Positions 15,426 through 24,495 of a stretch of DNA of 64,000 nt are shown here, piece by piece. Origin of the DNA: Candidatus Zixiibacteriota bacterium (lineage in GTDB: Bacteria > Zixibacteria > MSB-5A5 > GN15 > FEB-12); assembly GCA_017999435.1 (NCBI GenBank), contig JAGNLV010000003.1, positions 310,001-374,000 on the forward strand, written 5' to 3'. The notes under the pieces are model-generated. The model worked only from the letters and a program-made list of their open reading frames with translations. It was not told the origin of the DNA and did no database searches. Positions within the stretch are counted from its first letter, which is position 1, and each line of letters begins with the position of its first letter. A program made the position numbers and the translations under genes.

Positions 15426-16511
15426 TCAGCCAAACGGAAGTTTGTTCACCGCCGCCGACAGATGATCCGGCGCGAGATGGGCGTACACCATCGTCGTCGA
15501 AATATCCGAATGACCCATCAGCTTCTGAACGGTCGGAAGGTCTACTCCCTGCATGACCAGGTGGCTGGCAAAAGTATGGCGCAGTGTGTGGACTTTCGTC
15601 AGATTCTCAATACCAGCGGCCTTGGCGATTCTGATGAGTTCGTCGCGCAAGTAGTTGTGGATGGTTTTGCCGGACGTCTTGACCGCAAAAACGTAGTCCG
15701 AGTCGCCGCAGTCGCGAATCCTATGCAGCCGCCGCAGGAGCTTGAGCAAGCCGTCACTGATCGGGATCTCCCGCTCCCCCGTCTTGGGCTGCCAACCCTT
15801 CTTCCTACGGATTGCGATCTGACGCCGCTCCAGGTCGACATCGGCCCAGGTCAAGTTCTCCAACTCGGCTTTGCGCATCCCCGTCTGCAGGAAGGTATAG
15901 TAAACTGCATACAGATCCGACGGACAGGCATCCAGGAATCTCCTGCACTCTTCAACCGAAAGAAAGCGCGGCGACTTGCTCTCCTCGACTCTGAGTTTAA
16001 CGATACCTTTGGTGGGATTCTCCCGAATATACCCCCATTTGATTGCCAAATTGAACACGAGCCTGAGGGTATCGATCTCAAAGTTGATTGTGCGGGCTCT
16101 GGCCGGCCTGGTTGACTCGTTTCCATCCGTCTGGACGCCGGTGGCATTTCCGTTTGGGCTCTTGCGGAAGACCTTGAAGCGATCGATAACCTCGGGGCTG
16201 ACATCGGAAACGCAGTTGACCTTCGGCATCCCAAGCAGAAACTCCCTGAAGTGGTCGATGACGGCCCGGTAGCGGTCTGTCGTTGTCGGCCGATGAGTCG
16301 CCCAGCTGTAATCGAGAAACGACTCGAAGAACTCCCGCAGCGGAACCCTCGCATGGCTGAAGCCGAACTCTTCCCGGGCGACCTTGACTTCAGCATCTCT
16401 GAGGGCGAGTTCGGCTATCCTCTTCGTCTTTCCGACGCGGCGTCTGACGCGACGGCCATTGACGCGGATGTCGAGGTACCAGACATCGCCGCGCTTGTAT
16501 ATCGTACCCAT
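15426..16511 (-). CDS. Tyrosine integrase of the tRNA-Leu island
   Basis: 361 aa phage/island-type integrase. It has an N-terminal arm-binding region (YKRGDVWYLDIRVNGRRVRRRVG), a core-binding domain (residues 55-160) and a catalytic domain with Arg213 (TGMRKAEL), His308-x-x-Arg311 (HTLRHTF), His334 (MGHSD) and the nucleophile Tyr343. It starts about 110 bases from the 3' end of tRNA-Leu and points away from it, the standard layout for an element inserted at a tRNA 3' end. A strong promoter (16562-16589) lies between. It is probably functional. Confidence 0.95.
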   Translation of the reverse strand: MGTIYKRGDVWYLDIRVNGRRVRRRVGKTKRIAELALRDAEVKVAREEFGFSHARVPLREFFESFLDYSWATHRPTTTDRYRAVIDHFREFLLGMPKVNCVSDVSPEVIDRFKVFRKSPNGNATGVQTDGNESTRPARARTINFEIDTLRLVFNLAIKWGYIRENPTKGIVKLRVEESKSPRFLSVEECRRFLDACPSDLYAVYYTFLQTGMRKAELENLTWADVDLERRQIAIRRKKGWQPKTGEREIPISDGLLKLLRRLHRIRDCGDSDYVFAVKTSGKTIHNYLRDELIRIAKAAGIENLTKVHTLRHTFASHLVMQGVDLPTVQKLMGHSDISTTMVYAHLAPDHLSAAVNKLPFG

Positions 16512-16526
16512 GGTGGCGTCTTCTCA

Positions 16527-16545
16527 TGGTCACAAATTGGTCACA
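16527..16545. promoter_or_regulatory. Direct repeats in the integrase leader
   Basis: Two copies of TGGTCACA at 16527-16534 and 16538-16545, 11 bases apart (one helical turn), between the predicted start of transcription (about 16555) and the integrase ATG. They may be an operator or an arm-type binding site. Confidence 0.4.
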
Positions 16546-16561
16546 GACCGCCGCTATGGCC

Positions 16562-16589
16562 AATATACAACAGGCTAAGTCATTGTCAA
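16562..16589 (-). promoter_or_regulatory. Promoter of the integrase gene
   Basis: On the minus strand TTGACA (16589-16584), a 16-base spacer and TATATT (16567-16562). The start would be near 16555, about 44 bases before the ATG. Confidence 0.65.
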
Positions 16590-16621
16590 ATGGAAAGTTG
16601 ATCGGAACGATCAAATCTAAG

Positions 16622-16705
16622 TGCCGAAGGGGGGACTCGAACCCCCACGTCCTTGCGGACACTGCGCCCTGAACGCAGCGCGTCTACCAGTTTCACCACT
16701 TCGGC
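16622..16705 (-). tRNA. tRNA-Leu (CAG)
   Basis: 84 bases. The acceptor stem GCCGAAG pairs with CTTCGGC, followed by discriminator A. The anticodon stem is CTGCG/CGCAG around loop TTCAGGG, giving anticodon CAG. A long class II variable arm and a T-arm with GGTTCGAGTCC are present. CCA is not encoded. A plausible promoter (TTGCGC, 16-base spacer, TATATT at 16760-16755) lies upstream. It is the attachment-site side of the genomic island. Confidence 0.97.
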
Positions 16706-16974
16706 AGTGTGTGTCAGATCCGTCCGGACCCGGCGACCGGGCTCGGTAGGGGCCAATATACGGGCAATTCTCCGCCGCGCAACCCCAATTTTCAGGCTAT
16801 TCCCCGTCGCCCGGGCGCCCGGTTTTAACCTTGCGCCTCGCCCCGGCCGGTCCCCAACTTGTTTCCCGAAAAGACGATACCGTGCCCCGCCCGAGACCGT
16901 GGCGGAGCGCCCGACCCCATGGCTCTCGGCCGGGGCGGCGACGGTACCGCCAAACGGAGACTGCAAGCGGCATC

Positions 16975-19560
16975 ATGTATACTCACGCCGATCCCGGCCT
17001 TCCCCTCCAACGAGGCGAAACTGTCCTGCAGCCCGAAAACCTCCGCCACCGCTGGCGCGACATACTCGTAGTCCTGATCCCGCTCGCCGTATATGCCGCC
17101 CTGGCGTACCCTCTGCGGATGTGGCTGGTCGACGACGCCGGGATCACGTTCGCCTATGCCCGCAGTCTCGCCCAGGGGCACGGGTTGGTGGCGCAGCCCG
17201 GCGCCAGTCCGGTCGAGGGCTACTCCAACACGCTGTGGCTGCTCCTGATGGTCCCGTTTATCCGCTTCCAGGCGTTCGACGTGTACCTCACGCCGAAACT
17301 GGTCGGTCTCGGCCTCATCGTCATCACGTTTTACCTGATGTACCGGGCGGTCGTGCGGCTCACCAACGGCAGCCGCGCCGCCGCTCTGCTGGCTCTTCTG
17401 CTGCTCGCCGCCAACGCCTCGTTCGTGATCTGGACCACCTCCGGGCTGGAGAATTCTCTTTACGCGCTGCTCGCGACCGCCCTCCTCCTGCTCACCCTGC
17501 GCTATATCGAGCGCAACCACACATCGTTCCGGTATCCGCTCGGAGCCGCCCTGCTGGTGTTGGCCGCTGGGCTGACGCGCCCCGATGGAATCGCCTACGC
17601 CGTCATCTTTCCGCTGGCGGTCCTTCTGCGGCCGTTTTCGATGGTGGGCGAACTGGTCGGCCGCAAACTCTCCCACCTGCTGCAGTACCTGCTCTACCTC
17701 AGTCTCCTCTGCGGCGGCTTCCTCTATTTCCGCCACTGGTATTTCGGGGACTGGCTGCCCAACACGTATTACGCGAAAGGCGGGCCCCGGCCGCGGGATC
17801 TCATCCCGGCCCTGACCCTGCAGGGGGAATTCCTCCCCAAAGCCGACGAACTTCTCTCTTCGTTTTTCGGCCCGCAGTGGTGGGCGGTGCTGCTGCTCAT
17901 TCTGGTGGCCGGGATCACCGCGCTGCTGGCCCGGTCGATCCGGGTGCGTCCTCTGGTGATGATGGTGGCTCTCACGTTTGTCGCCTACGGCGTCTACCTT
18001 CTCATGCCGGATGACTGGATGGGGGAGTACCGTTTCGCCACCCCGTTTTTCCTTTTCTGGTGCGCGCTGGCGGGGGCGGTGGCCTTCCTCTGGCTCGACC
18101 ACATTACGCAGCGGCGCTGGACACTCGACGCCCTGGTCCTGCTGACCGGGGCCGTTCTCCTGGGCGGGACCGCCCGCGAGCACTGGCCCCGACTCCAGGC
18201 ATTCTACAAGGCGCCGGTGGTCGACTTTGGGCGCGTGGCCGAGGACTACGCCTTCCGCTTCGACCGCTACGCCGACATTCTGCGCATCCCCGACGCTTCC
18301 GTGCTCCTCCCTGATGTCGGCGCCCCGCTCTGGTACTCCCGACTGAAAGTGTACGACTTGGGGCGCCTGACAGACAAAGTAATCGCGAGAACCCTCTATC
18401 GCAAAGCGCCAAAATTCCGTGACTACGTGTTCGACCAGATCAAGCCCACCTTCATCCACACGCACGGCAACTGGACCTACCGTGCCTCTTTTGATGACGA
18501 TCCACGATTCAGACAGCAGTATATCGCCATCCTGGAATGGCCGGACAATTGGGTGAAAGCAAACTACGGCCGGGATATGATGTCCGGTCACTACGTCCGC
18601 CGCGATGCCATCGTCGGCAGGGAGTACCTTATCGACAGCTTGAACCTGCCTGCACCGGTGACCCGGACGCCCGACACCCTCTCCCTGGCCCACGCCTGCA
18701 CCCTCAGTCGGGGTCTTGTTGCCCTTCCCGGCGGCAATCCACCCGCAACCAGCGTCGGTGTCGACTGCGGCCGAAGCTTCCGCCAACCCCTTAACCCTGA
18801 CGGTATCGAGATGATCGATCTCGATGGCTATTTCCACTGCCAGCCGGTCGAGGCGATTCACCGATGTCCGCACTTTGTGGGTGCATGTCCCGCGACCCAA
18901 GAGCCGGACTTGCTCGACCGGGACGCAAAACGGATCCGCGAGCCGGTGTCACGCGCCGATACAGTTCGCGATGCCCGCTCTCTGCCGTATCCTTTTGACA
19001 AGAAGAACCGTTCGCCGCGCGAAACCACTCGCAAGGCCGCTTGTTACTCCGGAACGGCCCAGGGCGAGGCCCTCTGCGTGAGTATGCGTTTGTGGGAGAC
19101 GACTGGGAACGAGGAATTCCGCAACCTCGGTCACACTTACTTCAACTTCCTCGTCCCGACTCGAGCGGGGAGGAATCCGTGGGTGACGCCGGTGGATTCC
19201 GGCGGCTACATCCGGATCGAGGAGTATCCGCATCGCGTTACGTCGGGCGCTGCCCCCGAGGGCATTCTCGCCGCAGTCACCGGCGTCTCCGACTACTATC
19301 GCTTCGCGCGATCCGTTTCAGCGCGCCGGCTTTACGAGGCATCGGTCACTTGTGTGAAGCGCTATCTCGTTGAGTCGCGTCAGCCTGTGACGCGCAGCTT
19401 CTGCTGCCTCGGCCGCCGCCTGCCCGCCAATGTTGACCGCCGCGCCCTCCCAGTCAGCACGTGCAGCAACCTCGCAGCCGAATCTGGCGACGAGCTCTTC
19501 CGGCACGAGGCCAGTCAATTCGCCGCCGACGCCCGCGCCACGTCAATTCCGGAGCCGTGA
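16975..19560 (+). CDS. Multi-pass GT-C-like glycosyltransferase with C5-epimerase-like C-terminal region
   Basis: 861 aa from the ATG at 16975; the frame extends further upstream but without protein-like sequence. Residues about 20-500 are a polytopic membrane protein with the early acidic motif VDDAGITFAYARSLAQG and SPVEGYSNTLW, typical of GT-C/arabinofuranosyl-type transferases using polyprenyl-phosphate sugars. Residues about 605-800 resemble the C-terminal domain of glucuronyl C5-epimerases: LPYPFD, CYSGTAQGEAL, RLWETTGNEEF, GGYIRIEEYP, GVSDYYR. The last 60 residues look random. A real fusion, or a decayed epimerase gene read through in frame, are both possible. The glycosyltransferase part is the more certain. 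Confidence 0.65.
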   Translation: MYTHADPGLPLQRGETVLQPENLRHRWRDILVVLIPLAVYAALAYPLRMWLVDDAGITFAYARSLAQGHGLVAQPGASPVEGYSNTLWLLLMVPFIRFQAFDVYLTPKLVGLGLIVITFYLMYRAVVRLTNGSRAAALLALLLLAANASFVIWTTSGLENSLYALLATALLLLTLRYIERNHTSFRYPLGAALLVLAAGLTRPDGIAYAVIFPLAVLLRPFSMVGELVGRKLSHLLQYLLYLSLLCGGFLYFRHWYFGDWLPNTYYAKGGPRPRDLIPALTLQGEFLPKADELLSSFFGPQWWAVLLLILVAGITALLARSIRVRPLVMMVALTFVAYGVYLLMPDDWMGEYRFATPFFLFWCALAGAVAFLWLDHITQRRWTLDALVLLTGAVLLGGTAREHWPRLQAFYKAPVVDFGRVAEDYAFRFDRYADILRIPDASVLLPDVGAPLWYSRLKVYDLGRLTDKVIARTLYRKAPKFRDYVFDQIKPTFIHTHGNWTYRASFDDDPRFRQQYIAILEWPDNWVKANYGRDMMSGHYVRRDAIVGREYLIDSLNLPAPVTRTPDTLSLAHACTLSRGLVALPGGNPPATSVGVDCGRSFRQPLNPDGIEMIDLDGYFHCQPVEAIHRCPHFVGACPATQEPDLLDRDAKRIREPVSRADTVRDARSLPYPFDKKNRSPRETTRKAACYSGTAQGEALCVSMRLWETTGNEEFRNLGHTYFNFLVPTRAGRNPWVTPVDSGGYIRIEEYPHRVTSGAAPEGILAAVTGVSDYYRFARSVSARRLYEASVTCVKRYLVESRQPVTRSFCCLGRRLPANVDRRALPVSTCSNLAAESGDELFRHEASQFAADARATSIPEP

Positions 19561-19562
19561 GC

Positions 19563-21074
19563 ATGCCGCCGCGCGCCGATCGCCTCTTCCGTTTCGTCGA
19601 ACGTGGACTTAAGATCGTCCTGGGACTCGGCTCCTTCGCATTTGTCGGTGTTGTCCTCGCCACTGCCGCCCTGCGGCTGGCTTATCCCTTCGAGCTGGAA
19701 TGGATGGAGGGGGCGGTGGTCGATCATGTCTGCCGCATTCTCGACGGCCGATTGCTATATGTGGCACCGACGGTTGATTTTGTCCCCTTCCGCTACACGC
19801 CGCTGTACTACTATGTCTCTGCCGCTTTATGCGTGATCACAGGTCCCGGGTTCTTTCCCCTGCGTCTCGTCTCCATTCTCGGCGCGCTGCTGGCCATGCT
19901 CCTTTTGTACCTGTTCGTCAAACGGGAGACCGGACGAGCCCTTCCGGGCCTCATCTCCGCCGGGTTGTTCGCGGCTGCTTACCCGGTCACCGGGTATTTT
20001 TATGACCTCGCCCGGGTCGACTCGCTCTTCATTGCGCTTCTTCTCTCCGCCGCGTATGTGTTCCGTTTCGATCTCTCAACTCGCGGCGCCGTCGTCTCCG
20101 GCGTGCTGTTCGCCCTCGCCTTCCTCACTAAACAGGCGGCTGGTCCTGTCGCCGCGGCCGTGTTGTTCGCGTGCCTGTTTGTGCAGTGGCGTCGAGCGTT
20201 CCTCTCTGCCGCGGGCGCAATCGTGGTCGCCGGCGGCGCCTCGTTGGCATTCAATCTCGTCTCCGACGGCTGGTTTTATTTCTATGCCGTTGAACTCGGC
20301 GATAACGTCTTCACCGCTCAGAATCTGCCCGCGCTGCTGCTCACGGTGGTTGTCGATGATCTCCTGCGGGCCTTTCCGATTGCCGCGCCGGTTGCCCTTG
20401 CGGCGTTGGTCTGCCTGATGGTCAGGGGAAATCGGTACGCGCGCCTGTTTTACGCTGCCCTCGCGCTCGGGCTGATCGCCATCGCGTTTATCGCCCGCGT
20501 CCAGCCCGGCGGCTGGACCAACACGCTCATTCCCGCCTGCGTCCTGATCGCCCTCCTCTTCGGCCTTGGCCTCGGGCGCCTCGAGGCGGCGATCCGGGCC
20601 GACGGGACAGCCAAGTGGCGCGCCGGCTTGCTCGCGGCGTATCTGCTCGCGGCCCTGCAATTGACGCTCGGTGTGTACAACCCGTCGAACCACGTTCCGG
20701 CGGCCGAGGACAAAGCCGCAGGGCGCCAGCTCATCGAACGCCTGGCCGCCATTCCCGGCGATGTGTACCTCCCCTACCACGGTTACTACGCCTCCATGGC
20801 CGGCAAGCGCACGTGGGCGCACTTTCAGGCGATCCGCGATGTCTGGTCGTCGGCCGAACATCCCGAGATTACTCGCGAGATGACCGGCACCATATCGCGT
20901 GCCATTCGCGGCCGCCGGTTTGCCGCGATTGTCCTCGACGGCGACTTCTTCCAGAAGGACGTCGAAGCCGCCTATGCCCCCGGCGCCCCGCTGTTCGAAC
21001 TGCAGCACGTGTTTTACCCTCGCGCGGGATGGCTGGTCCGTCCTGACCGCCTGTACGTCCCGAAAGCCGACTAG
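19563..21074 (+). CDS. Polytopic GT-C family glycosyltransferase (GT39-like)
   Basis: 503 aa from the ATG at 19563, two bases after the previous stop. About ten hydrophobic segments are seen. The first periplasmic loop has YPFELEWMEGAVVDH and VDFVPFRYTPLYYYVSA, the acidic and aromatic pattern of dolichyl/undecaprenyl-phosphate sugar transferases. It probably transfers a sugar from a lipid carrier to a surface glycan or protein. With the upstream gene it forms a two-gene transcription unit closed by the hairpin at 21087-21108. The acceptor cannot be inferred. Confidence 0.8.
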   Translation: MPPRADRLFRFVERGLKIVLGLGSFAFVGVVLATAALRLAYPFELEWMEGAVVDHVCRILDGRLLYVAPTVDFVPFRYTPLYYYVSAALCVITGPGFFPLRLVSILGALLAMLLLYLFVKRETGRALPGLISAGLFAAAYPVTGYFYDLARVDSLFIALLLSAAYVFRFDLSTRGAVVSGVLFALAFLTKQAAGPVAAAVLFACLFVQWRRAFLSAAGAIVVAGGASLAFNLVSDGWFYFYAVELGDNVFTAQNLPALLLTVVVDDLLRAFPIAAPVALAALVCLMVRGNRYARLFYAALALGLIAIAFIARVQPGGWTNTLIPACVLIALLFGLGLGRLEAAIRADGTAKWRAGLLAAYLLAALQLTLGVYNPSNHVPAAEDKAAGRQLIERLAAIPGDVYLPYHGYYASMAGKRTWAHFQAIRDVWSSAEHPEITREMTGTISRAIRGRRFAAIVLDGDFFQKDVEAAYAPGAPLFELQHVFYPRAGWLVRPDRLYVPKAD

Positions 21075-21086
21075 CCCAGACAAAAA

Positions 21087-21108
21087 AGCCGGCCTTGCGG
21101 CCGGCTTC
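21087..21108. terminator. Bidirectional terminator between convergent genes
   Basis: AAGCCGGC/GCCGGCTT stem around CTTGCG, preceded by AAAAA and followed by TCTC; it separates the glycosyltransferase (+) from the sigma factor (-). Confidence 0.8.
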
Positions 21109-21132
21109 TCACGATGCCTATTCTGTTGTCGA

Positions 21133-21987
21133 TCAGTTCAGGTACGCGCGCAGCGAACGGCTGCGCGAGGCGTGGCGAAGGCGGCGAATCGCCTTCTCCT
21201 TGATCTGACGGACCCGTTCGCGGGTCAGCGAGAAACGCGCGCCGATTTCCTCGAGCGTCAGCGCCTTCTCGTGGTTCAGACCGAAATACAGGTTGATCAC
21301 CTCCGCCTCGCGGGGCGTCAGCGTATCCAGCGCCTTCTCAATCTCCACCCGCAGCGAGTCTTTCAGGAGCGCCTCGTCGGGCGACGGCTGGAACTCGTCC
21401 TCGAGCACGTCGATGAGCGAGTTGTCCTCCGACACCGAAAACGGGGCGTCGAGCGACAGGTGCGAGTTGGAGATCTTGAGCGTATCCGCCACCTCCCCTT
21501 CGGTCAACTCGAGTTCTTTGGCGATCTCCTCGGGGGAGGGTTCGCGGCCGAGCCCCTGCTCCAGCCGGCTGGACACCTTGCCGATCTTGTGGAGGGTGCC
21601 GACCCGGTTGAGGGGGAGGCGCACGATCCGGCTCTGCTCCGCGAGCGCCTGCAGAATCGCCTGGCGAATCCACCACACCGCGTACGAAATAAACTTGAAT
21701 CCGCGGGTCTCGTCAAACCGCTTGGCCGCTTTGATGAGGCCGATATTGCCCTCGTTGATGAGATCGGCCAGGGACAGACCCTGATTCTGATACTGCTTGG
21801 CGACCGAGACGACGAAGCGCAAATTGGCCTTGGTAAGTTTCTCCAGGGCCTTCTTATCGCCCTGCTTGATCCGACGGGCCAGGCGCACCTCTTCCTCGGC
21901 GCTGATCAAAGGTGTTTCCCCGATCTCGCGCAGGTACAGATCCAGCGATCTGTCCTCATCGCGATACTTAAGGGACTGTTTAGCCAC
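21133..21987 (-). CDS. rpoD: Primary sigma factor of RNA polymerase (short RpoD/SigA type)
   Basis: 284 aa. Region 1.2 starts at [14 protein letters not shown]. Region 2 has [37 protein letters not shown] and the -10 recognition helix [10 protein letters not shown]. Region 3 follows, and region 4 has the -35 recognition HTH ([23 protein letters not shown]). Bacteroidetes-type primary sigma factors are this short because region 1.1 is absent. It starts with GTG; AAGGAG lies 13 bases upstream, a slightly long spacing. It directs housekeeping transcription, consistent with the TTGACA/TATAAT-like promoters seen in the window. Confidence 0.93.
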   Translation of the reverse strand: MAKQSLKYRDEDRSLDLYLREIGETPLISAEEEVRLARRIKQGDKKALEKLTKANLRFVVSVAKQYQNQGLSLADLINEGNIGLIKAAKRFDETRGFKFISYAVWWIRQAILQALAEQSRIVRLPLNRVGTLHKIGKVSSRLEQGLGREPSPEEIAKELELTEGEVADTLKISNSHLSLDAPFSVSEDNSLIDVLEDEFQPSPDEALLKDSLRVEIEKALDTLTPREAEVINLYFGLNHEKALTLEEIGARFSLTRERVRQIKEKAIRRLRHASRSRSLRAYLN

Positions 21988-22086
21988 TGTTTACGACTAT
22001 CTCCTTCCTGTAGAAGTAGCGGTAAACCGCTGCGCGACCCCGCGCGGCACGCTTGCTCGACTGCTGTTTATACCACCGGCGCTGGG

Positions 22087-23586
22087 TTACGGTCGCAACA
22101 CCTTCCGGGTGATCGATCCGTCCGGCTCCTGGACAATCAGCGGCACGCGCTGCCTGGTCCCGGCGAGCCCGCGGGCAATCTTCTCGACATCGTCCAGCGC
22201 TTTGACAACCTCGTTGTTCACCTGCAAAATAATCGTGCCCCGGGTGATCGATGCCTGGTCGGCGGGAGAACCCGGGTAGACCCGCCCGACATACACGCCC
22301 GGCACATGCTCGACCGACACGGCGGCCGCGATTTCCGGCGTGAACGTCAGCAACTCCATCCCCAGCCAGCGGTAGAGATCGTAACCCTCGGCCGGCGCGG
22401 GAGCGGTCTCGGCCGACGCCAGGTACGAATCCCGGTCGCCGATCGCCGTCCGCACCGTCTGGCGCGCCCCGTTCCGCACCAGTTCCACGTCCACCTGGTC
22501 GCCGCTGCGCACGGTCGACACGAGGACCGACAACTGGCTGGCGTTGTTCACTTCCCGCCCGTTGAATTTCAGAATAATGTCGCCGCTGCGGATCCCCGCC
22601 CGCTCGGCCGGCGAACCGGAGAACACCGAGTCGATGCGCACGCCCCGGACGGCATCCAGCCCCTGGCGCTTGGCCTCGCGCTCGGTCACGTTGGCGAGCC
22701 ACACCCCCAGCCAGCCACGCTGCGCCCGTCCCAGTTCAATCAGGTCCGGGACCACCGCCCGCGCGAGGTTGATCGGAATGGCGAAGCCGATCCCGACCGA
22801 CCCGCCTGTCGGCGAAGAAATCGCCGCGTTCACGCCGACACACTCCCCGCGCAGATTCAGCAGCGGCCCGCCCGAGTTTCCGGGGTTGATCGAGGCATCC
22901 GTCTGGATGTAGTACTGGTATTCGGGTGTCTCCCCCAGCCCGAAATTGAGCTGGCTACGGCCGATAGCCGAGATGACCCCCACCGTCACGGTCCGGTCCA
23001 GCCCCTGCTGCGGGAACGGGTTGCCGATCGCGATCGCCCAGTCCCCTACCTTGAGCTTGTCCGAGTCGCCGAACGGGATGACGGTTGCGTCGTGTTCCGG
23101 CTCGACCTTGATGACGGCCAGGTCGGTGGCCGAGTCGGCGCCGACCAGCTTGGCCTCGTATTCAAATCCGTCGGCCGTGCGCACCGTGAGTTCCAGCGCG
23201 TTGGCCACCACGTGATTGTTGGTCAGGATGTAGCCGTCCTTGCGGAAAAAAAAGCCGCTGCCCGACGAGGTCGCCAGGCCGGCCCGCTGGTGCCACCAGG
23301 GAAGATCCTGTTCCTGCGAGCGCGCCGCGATGTTGACCACGGCGTCCTGCACCCGCTCGACCACCGCGACAAAGGGCGACTCCAACTCCCCGTTGCGTTC
23401 TACCACCGGGTAGACGCTGAGATCGCCCGCGCCCGCGGGCGGCTGGGCGGCCGACTGGGGAGAAAGGTCGAAACCGGCGGAGATCAGCACCCCCACCGCC
23501 ACACACGCCACGGCGAAAAAAGCCACCGCGACAGATGTAAACCCCCGAAATGTGTGTTTCTGCGGGGAACGGACAGTCCTATCCAC
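22087..23586 (-). CDS. HtrA/DegP-family periplasmic serine protease with two PDZ domains
   Basis: 499 aa from the GTG at 23586, chosen because it follows TGGAGG and lies downstream of the promoter at 23618-23646. An ATG at 23679 lies upstream of that promoter. A signal anchor spans residues about 15-38. The catalytic triad is intact: His125 (TNNHVV), Asp155 (SATDLAVIK) and Ser238 (NPGNSGGP). Two PDZ domains follow (about residues 275-375 and 395-495). It degrades or refolds damaged envelope proteins. A 99-base gap separates it from the sigma factor downstream. Confidence 0.93.
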   Translation of the reverse strand: MDRTVRSPQKHTFRGFTSVAVAFFAVACVAVGVLISAGFDLSPQSAAQPPAGAGDLSVYPVVERNGELESPFVAVVERVQDAVVNIAARSQEQDLPWWHQRAGLATSSGSGFFFRKDGYILTNNHVVANALELTVRTADGFEYEAKLVGADSATDLAVIKVEPEHDATVIPFGDSDKLKVGDWAIAIGNPFPQQGLDRTVTVGVISAIGRSQLNFGLGETPEYQYYIQTDASINPGNSGGPLLNLRGECVGVNAAISSPTGGSVGIGFAIPINLARAVVPDLIELGRAQRGWLGVWLANVTEREAKRQGLDAVRGVRIDSVFSGSPAERAGIRSGDIILKFNGREVNNASQLSVLVSTVRSGDQVDVELVRNGARQTVRTAIGDRDSYLASAETAPAPAEGYDLYRWLGMELLTFTPEIAAAVSVEHVPGVYVGRVYPGSPADQASITRGTIILQVNNEVVKALDDVEKIARGLAGTRQRVPLIVQEPDGSITRKVLRP

Positions 23587-23617
23587 TTGTCGCTTTCCTC
23601 CAGCCAAAGAGCCTATT

Positions 23618-23646
23618 ATGATACGAAATTTCCATCGCCATGTCAA
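23618..23646 (-). promoter_or_regulatory. Promoter of the HtrA protease gene
   Basis: On the minus strand TTGACA (23646-23641), a 17-base spacer and TATCAT (23623-23618); predicted start near 23611. Confidence 0.75.
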
Positions 23647-23790
23647 GATTTTGTTTGACTCGTCCTCACACACGCGCACCCGGACCGCCCAACCCCGCCT
23701 GATCTACGCACCCCTCGCCCAATTGATTCATTCTTCTCGCATCCTCTCCTGGTCAAACCCCCGCCCGGCCCCGAAGTTCCTGCGGAAATA

Positions 23791-23819
23791 TTGACTTACG
23801 GACGAAAACGGCCTACCTT
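23791..23819 (+). promoter_or_regulatory. Promoter placing transcription start at the aldolase ATG (leaderless)
   Basis: TTGACT (23791-23796), a 17-base spacer and TACCTT (23814-23819). The expected start, about 7 bases further, falls on the ATG at 23827, and no Shine-Dalgarno is present. Confidence 0.6.
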
Positions 23820-23826
23820 GCGCCCA

Positions 23827-24492
23827 ATGGATTCTCTCCGCGACGCCCGCGAGGTGATAGTCGCGCTCGGTCGCCGTCTCTACGAGCGCGGCCTTCTGGC
23901 CGGCACCGATGGAAACCTGTCGATCCGGTTGGCTGACGGCAGCATACTGGTCACCCCCTCCGGAGCCGCCAAGGGCTTTTTGGCCCCCGACAGCCTGGTC
24001 GTGGTGGATGCCGAGGGCCGTCAGCTTTCGGGGGCGCACCGCCCCTCCAGCGAGTGCGCGATGCACCTCGCGGTCTACCGCGCGCGGCCCGATGTCGGCG
24101 CCTGCGTCCACTCGCACGCCCCCCACGCCACCGCCTTCGCCGTGGCCGGCGAACCGCTCCCCGAGGACATACTCCCTGAGGTCGTTCTATTCGTCGGCCC
24201 CATCGCCCTGGCCGGGTACGCCCCGCCGGGAACCGATGCCGTGCCCGCTTCCCTGACGCCCTTTTTCCGAGACCACAACGCTTTCCTGTTGCAGAACCAC
24301 GGCTTGCTCACGCTCGGAGCCGACCCGGAAGAGGCCTACAACCGCCACGAGACGGTCGAACACTATGCCCGCATCCTTCTGCTGGCCCGTCAGTTAGGAA
24401 CAATCGCCCGTATCCCTGATGAAGATTTCCGCCGCCTGACCGACCTGCGCCGCCGGTCCGCGCAACCTTGGGCGGGGGGTTCAGGACGCTGA
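23827..24492 (+). CDS. Class II aldolase/adducin family protein (sugar-phosphate aldolase)
   Basis: 221 aa from the ATG at 23827. The class II aldolase fold is clear: GTDGNLSIRL with the phosphate-binding Gly/Asn/Ser, then TPSGAAKG, PSSECAMHLAVYRARPD with a catalytic-type Glu, HSHAPHATAFA with the zinc-binding His-x-His, and a late His in LLQNHGLLTLG. Family members (FucA, AraD, MtnB) act on fuculose-1-P, ribulose-5-P or methylthioribulose-1-P; the substrate is not clear. It is first in an operon through panB. Confidence 0.85.
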   Translation: MDSLRDAREVIVALGRRLYERGLLAGTDGNLSIRLADGSILVTPSGAAKGFLAPDSLVVVDAEGRQLSGAHRPSSECAMHLAVYRARPDVGACVHSHAPHATAFAVAGEPLPEDILPEVVLFVGPIALAGYAPPGTDAVPASLTPFFRDHNAFLLQNHGLLTLGADPEEAYNRHETVEHYARILLLARQLGTIARIPDEDFRRLTDLRRRSAQPWAGGSGR

Positions 24493-24495
24493 TAT

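Noticed and set aside
16825-18900. 691-codon minus-strand frame
   Set aside because: Antisense to the membrane glycosyltransferase, Glu/Arg/Gln-rich shadow composition.
20899-23658. 919-codon open frame on the plus strand
   Set aside because: Antisense to the sigma factor and HtrA genes, both certain; composition typical of a shadow frame.
23587-23679. Upstream ATG (23679) as the HtrA start
   Set aside because: It lies upstream of the TTGACA-17-TATCAT promoter; the GTG at 23586 has a proper GGAGG site.
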